This document shows positions 1 to 9,568 of a stretch of DNA of 64,000 nucleotides, piece after piece; within the stretch, counting starts at the first letter, position 1; every line of letters starts with the position of its first letter. The notes under the pieces are model-generated. The model had not been told where the DNA came from and searched no databases. It saw only the letters and a list, made by a program, of their open reading frames with translations. The position numbers were made by a program, and so were the translations under genes. This stretch comes from Chondrus crispus (Eukaryota > Rhodophyta > Florideophyceae > Gigartinales > Gigartinaceae): the NCBI RefSeq assembly GCF_000350225.1, contig NW_005179069.1, forward strand, positions 1-64,000, written 5' to 3'.

Positions 1-2
1 TC

Positions 3-953
3 GGAGCCACCACATCCACGCAGCACAACTTCGATGAAATGCTTCTCTTGCTTGAGCAATCCGCTCCAACCAACCCCCCTCCAGCCCCTCCAGTTCGAAG
101 AATCCTTAGCTTCTCCCCACAACAATCAAGTGAACACTTGCTGCCTTCAGCATCACCTTCAATGCAGCAAGCACCATTTCCAGTCCGTCCACGGTCACTT
201 CCAACGGCGTCACCATCTTTGAAGCAAGTCCTTTCGGGCAAACGGCCCGCGTCACTTCCACCATCGGGAAGAAATTCATTCAAGAGCTTACGAACTTCTC
301 CCAGTATGGCGCGCCAAACCCAACCTAATGTTCCCACAAACCCTTTGCCTTCCCCGTCACCTCCCCTATCGTTGCCATTTAGTCACTTCCAGGCAATTGA
401 CACCGAATCCACGGTTCATTTAGTAACTCAATTCCTCTTCCTAACCAAGACGACGTGTCTCTTATGCCACGCTTCTCCACGCCGTTCCGGTACGGAACAT
501 CCTCAGAATGACTGTCCATTCATGGAAAGAAGCTGCTATGCCTGTTTCTCTACGACCCATTTCGTCCCGTCTTGCCCCGTTCCAAGAAAAGTCCCTCTCA
601 AGTGCTATGATTGCCGCCTCTCGCACTGCCTTGGCCAACCACTTCACCCCACATTCGGCCAATACGGTCGTTGCGATCTACGTCCTATGATATCACTCGC
701 CTGGAACCTTTGGCGAATGAAGTCTTTCCAGCAACAGATCGCTGAAAACCTGTTCCCTTCCGAAATCCTTTGCCGCTTCAACTCCGTTCTCCGTGACCGC
801 CCGGCCCGGGTCACTGAGAAGGACTTAGCCGTCATCTTCTCGGATGCATCCATAGAGTCCGCTGACGAGAATAACGACGATATGCCTCTGACAATATGGC
901 TCCCACTGGCTTGGGCCATACATCAAGGTCTTCTCCAACTGGACTGCCAGTAG
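3..953 (+). CDS. Zinc-knuckle protein, 3' part (5' end outside window)
   Basis: The frame is open from the window edge, so the true start probably lies upstream; the first internal ATG is at 39. The N-terminal 110 residues or so are rich in Ser and Pro and look disordered. A cysteine-rich block follows. Residues encoded at 534-575 form a perfect CX2CX4HX4C zinc knuckle (CYACFSTTHFVPSC), preceded by a CX2CX10HX4C variant and followed by another CX2C with a nearby His. The last 90 residues look globular. Zinc knuckles of this type bind single-stranded nucleic acid in Gag proteins, helicases and RNA-processing factors, but no other domain is visible here to choose between these. An AATAAA lies about 40 bases after the stop. 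It could be a host gene or the end of a mobile-element ORF. I do not recognise the family. Confidence 0.5.
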   Translation, partial: GATTSTQHNFDEMLLLLEQSAPTNPPPAPPVRRILSFSPQQSSEHLLPSASPSMQQAPFPVRPRSLPTASPSLKQVLSGKRPASLPPSGRNSFKSLRTSPSMARQTQPNVPTNPLPSPSPPLSLPFSHFQAIDTESTVHLVTQFLFLTKTTCLLCHASPRRSGTEHPQNDCPFMERSCYACFSTTHFVPSCPVPRKVPLKCYDCRLSHCLGQPLHPTFGQYGRCDLRPMISLAWNLWRMKSFQQQIAENLFPSEILCRFNSVLRDRPARVTEKDLAVIFSDASIESADENNDDMPLTIWLPLAWAIHQGLLQLDCQ

Positions 954-994
954 TTTTCGATATCCACATACTGCAGTATTAGGACCACATTTTC

Positions 995-1000
995 AATAAA
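995..1000 (+). terminator. Candidate polyadenylation signal AATAAA
   Basis: The canonical AATAAA sits 42 bases downstream of the TAG that ends the zinc-knuckle ORF, which is a plausible distance for a compact 3' UTR. This is an inference from motif and position only. Confidence 0.35.
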
Positions 1001-1311
1001 CTCTCAACGATAGAAAGCTTCAATCTTCTCGAAAACGGAACCATTCACATGTCACAGCGATCCTCACATTTCCATGTGCCCGTGCGATCACTACCCGCCG
1101 TTTTTGTTGAATCATTCATTTATACATCTTCTACGTCGCGCCATATCCAACTGCTATGCTCACCAATTGTGCCGTTTTGCTGTTTCTCCACTACACAAAC
1201 AACCCCACAAAATTTACACTTGTGCTTTCGTAACGGCCATCTACTACCGAAGTAGCTGAAACAGAAAAGAAACATGCAAACGCACCGTTCAGGCCCCTTG
1301 CAAGACGCGTC
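1001..1311. other. Intergenic, no gene supported
   Basis: AT-richer spacer between the zinc-knuckle ORF and the minisatellite. The short ORFs here have no recognisable domain and no compositional signature of coding. Confidence 0.4.
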
Positions 1312-1985
1312 TTGCGAGTAGCCCTCTCCAAAGTATCATTCTCGCACCCTTCCAAAACGCATCGTTCTCGCGCCCCTCCAGAACGCATCATTGGCGCACC
1401 CCTCTCGAACGTATCATTCTCACACCCCTTCAGAACGCATCGTGGGCGCACCCCTCCCGAACGTATCATTCTCGCACCCTTCCAAAATGCATTGTTCTCG
1501 CGCCCCTCCAGACCGCATCATGAGCGCACCCCTCCCGAACGCATCAATCTCGCACCCCCCTAGAACGCGTCGTGGCCGCACCCCTCTCGAACGTATCATT
1601 CTCGCACCCCTTCAGAACACATCGTGGGCGCACCCCTCCCGAACGTATCATTCTCGCACCCTTCCAAAATGCATTGTTCTCGCGCCCCTCCAGACCGCAT
1701 CATGGGCGCACCCCTCCCGAACGCATCAATCTCGCACCCCCCTAGAACGCGTCGTGGCAGCACCCCTCTCGAACGTATCATTCTGGCATCTCTCTAAAAC
1801 GAATGATGAGCGCACCCCTATAGAACACATCACGAGCGCACCCCTCTCCAACGTAGCATTCTGGCACCCCTTCCAACGCATCATTCTCGCACCCCCTCAG
1901 CTCGCATCCTAGACGCACCTCTCCAGAACGCATCGTGCGCGCATCCCTCCCCAACGCATCTCTGACACACCCGTCCAAAATGCGT
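1312..1985. repeat. 26-bp minisatellite with a 182-bp higher-order period
   Basis: The unit is about 26 bp, of the form CGCACCCCTCYCGAACGYAT followed by CATTCT. Diagnostic variants recur exactly 182 bp apart (compare positions 1398, 1580 and 1762), so seven 26-bp monomers form a higher-order unit. Since 26 is not a multiple of 3, three monomers (78 bp) encode a 26-residue period, and stop-free reading runs for over 500 bases on the plus strand. Monomers at the 3' end (after about 1790) are more divergent. The long ORF is most likely a by-product of the stop-poor repeat. Confidence 0.9.
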
Positions 1986-2101
1986 CGTTGAGGCAACGAT
2001 CATCGAAACCTGCATACGGCGCTTTTCAATTTCGCGCAGTAAATAACTTAGAAAGCTTTGATGTTCAGGACATAAATTACTCCGCCTTATTGTGTAATTC
2101 A

Positions 2102-2990
2102 AATAAATTAAATTAATTACCTTATGCCTTATTGTGTAATTCGTACATGCGCATTAGGACACTGTTAGTGCAGTATAAGGCCCTGCCACTAAATCTGCCT
2201 GCTGTAATTGCCCCACCCAGCACGATACGTTTTGGGCATCTGACAATCTTGCCAGACGAGGGACACGGTACGTGATAAAATATGAAGTTAATAATATTGC
2301 TCATGCGCCTCTAATCGCACACGGCAAAAACTAAATTTTGCGCACTGACATTTTATTGGCTGTGCGCCGCCGTCGGCAAAATTTTAGTCAGAAATTCCCA
2401 ACAGCAATGTTGCCAATACAGCGCGTATGGGGGTGCCGCCGTGTAAATCGGCCTAAAACGTATCGTCCCACCAGAAAACTGTCGCCGTTAAAACCGCCCG
2501 GCACGATACGTTTTGGGCCATATACCGTAGACAGTACCAAAATCGCACATACGTCGAATCAGGCCTGGACGATACGTTTTTTGTCATTACGTATCGATCC
2601 TGACATGTGCCAAAAACGTATCGTCCCGCCGGAACTGACCCCAGAACTAAACATAGGAAATATCCCCTAATCCCCCTCTGTTCGGACATGGGAATAGATG
2701 GTCCCTACATCGTTATATCAATATGCATAAACCTGTGATTCCGCCTAATTCCCCTAATTCCCTAAACGGACAGGGATAGTCGTAAGAGGGCGGGCGCGTT
2801 GGAGGAGGGGCAACAGGAGTACGGAAGGGGAGCGGTGTGGTTCCAGAGAACGTGCGGATGAGATTGTCTCATACAGTATGTGGTCATTCAGGGCGGGGGA
2901 AGGAGTGGAACGGACAGAGTAAGTGAGATCAGTAGTGAACCAATAGACGCGCGTTACGAGGAGCGCCAGCCAGTAGATGCGCGTCGGGAT
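2102..2990. repeat. Array of inverted ACGATACGTTTTGG motifs in AT-rich spacer
   Basis: The motif ACGATACGTTTT(GG) occurs at 2222-2235, 2503-2516 and 2569-2580. Its reverse complement occurs at 2455-2467 and 2611-2624. The last two are each followed by a GTCCCRCCRG extension. The stretch also has a duplicated GCCTTATTGTGTAATTC (about 2085 and 2126) and a short CCCTAATTCCCCTAATTCCC tract. No gene is supported. The mixed orientation suggests decayed non-autonomous transposon ends or protein-binding sites. Confidence 0.6.
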
Positions 2991-2995
2991 TCAGG

Positions 2996-3563
2996 GGCGT
3001 GAATAGGGGAACCGCGAATGATATCGTGACAGCGACGAACGGGATCAATGACGCGACATGACAGCGAGGATGACGTCCATCCGGCCAACGGTTGCGGTCG
3101 GATGCATGTCGGCAATTTTCGACGTCCATCCGGTATGATAAAATAATCAAATTTGGCCCTGTGCGCATTGAAATTTTTCCAGATTTTTTTCTAGCCAATG
3201 CGCACTCCGTCAGACCGAAGTAAATTTGCGCTTAATTTTAGCCCACCTGAACGCGCGTCTGCTCGGACATGGGTATAGGGGCCTGAATAGGGGAACCGCG
3301 AATGATATCGTGACAGCGACGAACGGGATCAGTGACGCGACATGACAGCGAGGATGACGTCCATCCGGCCAACGGCTGCCGTCGGATGCATGTCGGGAAT
3401 TTTCGACGTCCATCCGGTATGATAAAATAATCAAATTTGGCCCTGTGCGCTTTGAAATTTTTCCAGATTTTTTTCTAACCAATGCGCACTCCGTCAGACC
3501 GAAGTAAATTTGCGCTTAATTTCAGCCCACCTGAACGCGCGTCTGTTCGGACATGGGTATAGG
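2996..3563. repeat. Two tandem copies of a 284-bp unit
   Basis: The sequence starting GTGAATAGGGGAACCGCGAA near 2999 recurs 284 bp later (GAATAGGGG at 3001 and 3285) and runs through both copies with only a few substitutions. The second copy ends at the junction with the truncated retroelement around 3561-3567. No conserved protein is apparent in it. Confidence 0.9.
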
Positions 3564-4233
3564 GTAAGAGCGTCGGCACCGGCCTCCCTCTGCCCCATTG
3601 CGATGGCGGCCCCCGCGCACGCCGCACGAGGCGAACTACGACGAAGATTCCGCGCTTCGCCTCGCCGGCTCATACGCGCCCAGAGCTTCATCGCGCAGTT
3701 AACGTCGACGAAATCATGGCGTCGTCGCCACGCGGCAACGCGCGGACGCGCACATCACAGAGCGCCTCCGCCGGTCAGCCGCGGCGCTGCACGCCTCCGC
3801 CACCGCGTGCGCGCTGTCACCGCGGCCGGAAACCAGGCGTAACGCGATAGGGGACCTCGGATGGCGACCCCGTACACTTCCTGCCGCCCTTCCCGATGGG
3901 GCGGAGAGGAGAACGTGTATCAGGGGACCGCGCGCAAGGCACCCCCGCGATGCACGGGGGACTCGATAAGGCCGTAACGCGAAAAATGAGAGTCACCACG
4001 GGCGCGGCGAAGCGAACCACGCCCGCGCCCCGGTCAGACGACACAGACGCGCAGCCCACGACAAGTACGGGACGACCCCTGAGGGGACGAGCTCAGCCAC
4101 GCGAAGGGATGCGACCGCGCGGAATCCCGCTCGGGGTGCGAAGGCGGGGGGGAGACGACTCCTCTCCGACGTTTTATTGTACGCACCGCCACGCTCGCAC
4201 GCTTGCTGACGCAAGAAGAGGGGGGCCGCGACG

Positions 4234-6594
4234 CTAGCGACTAGCGTCATTAGACGGCACTGTAGATTCCGGACCATAGTGGCCCGGAGGACAGTACCCC
4301 GGGTATCGCGGGATCTCCGTGGCCATCGATGCTAGGCTGGGCAGCGCAAGGCGCGCCGTGGAACCGCCCGTACGCACGGCAGAGTCGCCCGGAGCCAGGC
4401 CGCCGGTTGGGCGCGAGTCGGTCCCATAATTCGCGTAAGGATCGCGGACCGCCGGAGGAGCCAGAACGCGGTCAGGAGCGTGGACCTGAGGCACCACCGC
4501 GGATCGGGCGGAACGCAAGCCGTCCCGCTCACGTCGGTAGCGGTGGCGGTCGTACAGTACGCGTTCGTATGCCCCCGTCTGGCGCTCGGACACCTCGCGC
4601 AAGGACATCAGCTCGCAATTAACGCGCTGCAGCTCCGACGTCTGTACACTGAGGTCGTCCCGAAGCCGCCGCGCCTCGTCACTTCGGGCCACGAACCAGC
4701 TTCTCAGGGTCGCGATCAACGAGCCCACGGTCCAGGTACGACGACCCACCGACCCCAGGGCACGCGTCAGCTCGGGGATGGCTGCAAGCTCGCTTTGGGA
4801 CAGTACGAGATCGCGTACAAGACCCCCGATCGCTGTCCCCTCCTCCGCGGCGTCCAGAGGGGGGACCGGCAGGACAGGCACAGGGCGGGACGCTCCCCCT
4901 GTATAGTCGCGTGGGTTGGCAACCGATGCCGCCCGGAAAGGGGTCGACCCCACATCAATGGGAGCAGCGCCCACCGTGTCTAGGTCTTGGTAACGCTTAC
5001 GCCGACCACGCCGGCTCTCGGAACCAACTCCCCCCCGCTTGCCAGTGCTGCCAACGACCGGCGAGATCGGGGAAGGACGCGCCACGAAAACGTCGGCGGT
5101 CGGGTTGCACGTGAGAAAGGAACTCCGGACACCAGTGGTGTAATCCATCCAGGATCTGCGGTGCTGTGCGCTGACGTCACCCGCGCGGATCATTAGCCCG
5201 ACGGCCTGCTCGAATGTCCACGGGACATGCGACGAGCCTCGCTCGGAGGGATGCACCGACGCGTCGGGAAGGCTTGTCACGAGTCGCTCGAAGTTGGCGA
5301 CGGTTTGAAGCGGTTGGAGGAACACTCGCGCGTTAACGTGTACCTCCGCCATGAAGGTGCAACACACGGACCAAGCCCACTCACGCTGACAATTGCACGC
5401 GAGTCACGAGTGGGCTGGGTGTTGAGAGTCCGCACACGCGAAGCCAAAATGCTTCAAGACGGGTGGCAGGAGGGGATGAACCCCTAACGAGGGGAAGCTC
5501 TCCCTGACGTTCAGGGGGAGAACCGGGAAGTCCCCCGACGACAAGCCCGACGCGAAGGCCGCGGAAGGAATAATACGGCCGTCCACCTCGTCCGGATGCC
5601 GATAGGCAGACCAGTCGTGGTGCGCGAATCCCACCGCGTGGAGACGCATCAGGGAACAAGAGGACTTCTGCAATGCCACGCGCGGCTTCGAGTGAACGTA
5701 GAGACGGGGGAATACGTACAGCCCCGTCACCTCGGGCAGGACGAAGCGACGTGAGCCGTCCTGTCCGGGACCGAATAGGAACCATCCCATTCGGTCCACG
5801 TATTCCACTTCCGCGGTACTGTAGGCAAAAGTGCGGTCGCCGGGCAGCTCATCTGGGAGCTGGTAGCGCGACCCGCCGCCCTCGGTCATCAGACGGTGTA
5901 GGACCGAGGACGCCTCCTCCAGCCTACCAGCGTTGTACACCTTGAGCACGCGCGCAAGGTCGGGACGAAGCCAGGCACGAGCAGCCAACTCCTCGACGGT
6001 AACTCCTGAGCGATCACGGCGCCGCCAGGGGTACCGTAGTTCGCGAGTACCGAGAAGAGGATCCTCTGACGACGGAGACCCGAGCCACTGCGTAGCGGAG
6101 GGCCGCTCCTCCACACCCGCTTCGACTGCGGGGCGAGCCGCTCCCCCCTGCACCGACGGCCATAGGCAACTGCCGTCCGTGCCAAGTGAGCCTACAGTAG
6201 GCTGGTAAGGTGGGGACGCGCCCCCCGCGTCACGCACCACCGCCAACGGAAGAAGGGCGGCGGCTTCACTCGCCCCGGTCGCAGGGGCGGCGCGGCGGGC
6301 ATCGACACCAGCGGACGCCGGGCGGAACGCCACGGCCGGCCTCACGGGGGCCCGCGGTGGAGGCACCAACTCGACGGAAACTGTAGATGAGCGACGCTTT
6401 TGGAACGGAGAAGCGGGAGCTGAGGCGGCGCAAGTCGTCGCGCCGCCCGCCATACGCATGCCGGGTAGCGCGTGCGACGAACCCGGACCGTCCGCAGCGG
6501 GGATCTCGACGACAGGAGCCCCCTGCTCAGCCGATTCAACGGCGGGGTCGACAAGCGACGTCGGCGACGGACCCTCCGGCGGGTAGGCGTTCAT
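4234..6594 (-). pseudogene. Antisense ORF of element B' (one nonsense mutation)
   Basis: Homolog of the intact antisense ORF of element A. The ATG is at 6594; only TTG-type codons lie upstream in frame. The frame runs to a stop at 4234 and is interrupted by a single in-frame TGA at 5404-5406, where A has a CGC arginine codon (probably CGA to TGA here). Visible features, shared with A: a Pro/Ala-rich N-terminus, a conserved central region (YQLPDELPGDRTFAYS), a basic cluster RRGRRKRYQD and a C-terminal heptad-like helical segment rich in Arg and Glu. No known domain is recognised. Antisense ORFs are known in some plant Gypsy elements, but I cannot say whether this one is related to them. Confidence 0.8.
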
Positions 6595-6943
6595 GACGAG
6601 GTACCCCGCGACACGATGCACCGACGTAAGTACAGCAAGGGCAGCGCGGGAAGAGACGCGAAGAAGATGGTAAGAAGAACGACCCGGGGCGGTAAGAAAC
6701 GAAACGCGACAACGCGAGGGCAGGGGGGACGCAACGCCCAAAAACGGGGCGGGCGGGACACGGAGGACCGCCGCGTGCGACTAGCGGGGAGTGAAAGGCA
6801 CTGAGCTCGGAAGGAAAAGGGGTCACGAGAGCGGACTTGGACGGCGACGGTAAAACACGGGGGCGAAAGGGGACGGGACAGTCAGGGTGCATCCTCCTCA
6901 AGCCCAGGGTGAACCCAGAAGTTCACTCTTGGGGCGGCGGCCG

Positions 6944-7682
6944 TGTAGCATGAGCGCAGATCAGAATTAGAATTAGATCGCCCGCGCACACACACGTGTA
7001 CTGTCAGGACGCCCGCACACATGTGTACTGTCAGGACTATCGGGACGCCCGCACACACGTGTACTGTCAGGACTGTCAGGGCGCGCGCACACAGGTGTAC
7101 TGTCAGGACTGTCGGGACGCCCGCACACACGTGTATCATCGGCGCGCGCGCGCACACGTGGATGGACAGCGCTACAGTAGCTGAGTACGGTAGCTCAGCA
7201 CTGTAACGCGCTACAGTGCAGTACGGACTGTACTGTAGCCCTGTATGATAGACGCGACAGACGCGTAATTGTATATTAAACCACGGGAACCGACGGCGGA
7301 GGAGGGAAGGCAAGCATCGGCTTGGCCAGACCCTCACCGTCGGCTAACCCGGAACGCTTACTCTAACTCGCGCACGCTCTCTCTGTTCGCGTTTTAGAGT
7401 GGAAGGACACGGGTAGCGGACGCGTACGTGCGCGTGTGAGCTAGGATCCGCCTCCGCCCGTCGGCACTGGAGCGTCACCCAGTGCCGCGCCGGGGCGTCA
7501 AGGCGTCGATCCGCTCTACCGCGTACACTAACGCGTTCGCGACCCGACCCGCTCTACCACCGCTACCGGCCCGTGTCCTTCCTCACGCGTTGCTTACTGG
7601 TCCTTTCTGTTCTTCTCGCGTTCTACAGGGCCTCTTACGCGGACTGAACATACACCCCTGTCGTTGGGGTGTTTATGCTACA
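6944..7682 (+). repeat. LTR of element B' (739 bp)
   Basis: Starts TGTAGCATGAGCGC and ends TTTATGCTACA, so it has a 10-bp imperfect terminal inverted repeat with TG...CA ends. It is homologous to the two 680-bp LTRs of element B. The extra length comes mainly from additional copies of a CACACGTGTACTGTCAGGAC-type repeat between about 6990 and 7155. It contains a TATA-like TGTATATTAAA near 7270 and the conserved terminal hairpin (CACCCC TGTCGTT GGGGTG). Confidence 0.92.
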
Positions 7683-8648
7683 ATACCAACGTGACATACG
7701 TTCATCAACGCAGATGCTTTCTGACGGAATCATATGAGATGTTCGGTGATCACTGATTGCATTGACGAAGTCTGGAATCATACCCCATCTGTCACTCGCG
7801 TCAGCTGGAAAGCTGAAGGTTGCATTCCTTCGAAGTTCTTCGAATCATGTACGGGAGTTTATACTCCCGAACTGAGGTTGCGGAAGATACTTGCTAGATG
7901 CCTGTGAGCTCCAGAGAGATCTTCTGCTGCTGAATTCAATCCGATTCATCACGATCAACACGCCAAAAAACTTCAACATTTCACCCCTTGTAGTTATTGG
8001 AAGTCCTTGTGATTGCATCAGATCGTTCGTGTAGGACACCATTAACGCCAAGTGCTCCTGTGGGAACATCCACATGAAATAGTCCATGGGATGCATTTGA
8101 AATGGACCGTGATCTCGACATACAACCTCATCGATCGGGCTAATCACCTTCCATCTTCGAGGCGGTATCATACCATTTAAATGCATGGTGACCTCCTCAC
8201 GCTTTCAGGCCCGGCCGTGGCAAGTAATTTCCTCATCTTCAGATTGCATCTGGTCACCTTCGCTGAGTCTCGTACTGGGTCTGAGTGCTCCTTGTTCCGG
8301 TGTCACGCGGTCCTCATTAGGGTCGATTTCCGCGTCGATCTCGATTTCCGGGCGAGTATCTTCCTGAAAGTCTTCGTCAACCTGGTCGATCAATTCGCCA
8401 GCCTTAACGTTGGCGATGCAAAGCGTGATGTCCTTGTGGCCATCGACAAACTCCCATTTAGCGCTGACCGAAGTGACACGGCGACCATTGATTTTGTCAG
8501 TTATCATGTGAATGACAGTTCCCATTACCAATTTGGTCTTCCAAGCTGCTCCATACATGGGACGACATTTGCTCTGAGATGTGAGCAGTCGTGCACGGGA
8601 GTGGACGCGGTTACCTGCGATAATTCGAGGATCGTTCACGCTCACCAT
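7683..8648 (-). pseudogene. PiggyBac-like transposase N-terminal fragment, cut by the B' LTR
   Basis: From ATG 8648 the minus strand encodes an N-terminal domain (to a stop at 8205). In the same frame it continues with MDYFMWMFPQEHLALMVSYT...GEMLKFFGVLIVM...YLPQPQFG, the typical start of a PiggyBac/DDE_Tnp_1_7 catalytic region. After further stops or shifts, the segment encoded around 7690-7730 reads as a VDERM motif, which in PiggyBac transposases precedes the catalytic core. The LTR boundary at 7682/7683 then truncates it. The C-terminal two thirds are absent. It is non-functional. Confidence 0.7.
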
Positions 8649-9568
8649 TTTGAAGAAAAGTAGAGAAGAGTGGCAGAAAAGTGTCGAAGATGCGAAAGTA
8701 AGACGCTTAATTCAACGTTTTCTGGTTTGCCAACTTTTAGTATTGTAGTTGTTATCTCTACACTACAGTAGCCGTAAGAATCTAAAAATATTTGAATTAC
8801 AAAAGCCCGCCTAAAAACTGGCCTCATATGAGGTCATTTGTCACCTAGACACTAGGTTCCGCCAAAATCAATTTTCACACTCGCATTTTAAAATTTTGCT
8901 TCAACCTCACGGACTGGTAAGAGAGGTGATGGGGAGGGGTGGCGGGCGGTGAGGATGCGCTCTTTAACCGGTCTGTCATATCAACGGCCAGGCGATTAAA
9001 TGAGGTGACCGGTGATTCGTCGTCAAACATCATGTTACCCATTGAGATGAGAGAGCAGAAGTGGGCTACAGCGGTGTAACATTACAGTGGAGACAGGCGG
9101 CTCAGAAAGGCGGCTCAGACAGGCGGCTCAGACAGGCAGCCTAGAAAAAAGGCGATTGACGAAGATTTATCGTGTCTAACTCACGGCAAATCTTGATCAA
9201 TCGCCTTTTTTAGTGCGCGAAACATTCGAGATCCGTGGGCCAAACCAGGAATGACCCGATGGGACCACTCTCAAGACCGCCGAAAGAGCCGCCAACCTTC
9301 TGCTGGCAGAAGGTGCCAAAGCGAGGCCGGAGCGTGCCGCGCGGGTGCGTGCTGGTGCCAGCACTGTCGTATCTTACACATGTACAGTACATAGCGCTCC
9401 TTCCTGTTAAGTACAGTAGTACCTTAACACCGTCGTCGCTCATGCCCACAGTAAAGATGACCCCAAGGTCTTGAGTCTCTCCCACAAGCACCAGCGCTAA
9501 CCTTCGGCTTCGCCCGGCGCGCGTGCCCCCGTTCCTTCGGCCATTCCTTACCAAGGGTAATTTATGTA
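8649..9568. other. Spacer with hairpin, short tandem repeat and a dispersed-repeat copy
   Basis: No gene is supported. It holds a perfect 12-bp palindrome CCTCATATGAGG (about 8821), four AGGCGGCTCAGA-type repeats (9094-9137), a hairpin (9145-9211) and, at about 9380-9510 on the minus strand, a copy of a sequence also found at about 20645-20780. The minus-strand ORF at 9210-9554 (LVGETQDLGVIFTVGMSDDG) overlaps that copy and may be a decayed coding fragment of an unknown element. Confidence 0.4.
9145..9211. repeat. Long hairpin with A6/T6 ends
   Basis: AAAAAAGGCGATTGAcgaAGATTT (9145-9168) pairs with AAATCTTGATCAATCGCC followed by T6 (9188-9211) across a 19-base loop. It lies 360 bp left of the Tc1-type element, and a structurally similar hairpin lies on the other side. 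It may be a fold-back element or a small-RNA precursor. Confidence 0.6.

Larger units (their letters stand above)
3564..7682 (+). mobile_element. 5'-truncated Ty3/Gypsy element B' (antisense module plus 3' LTR)
   Basis: From about 3564 to 7682 the sequence is collinear with 56995-61025 of the complete element B, including the antisense ORF and the LTR. The 5' LTR, gag and pol are missing, and the break lies against the 284-bp tandem repeat. The LTR ends in TTATGCTACA and joins piggyBac-like coding sequence directly. Because the left end is lost, no target-site duplication can be tested. Confidence 0.9.

Noticed and set aside
1312..1985. CRISPR-like array
   Set aside because: Contiguous 26-bp tandem monomers without unique spacers; the same applies to the 57-bp repeats.
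2734..2764. Telomere-like CCCTAATTCCCCTAATTCCCTAA tract
   Set aside because: Only about three irregular units, internal to the contig.
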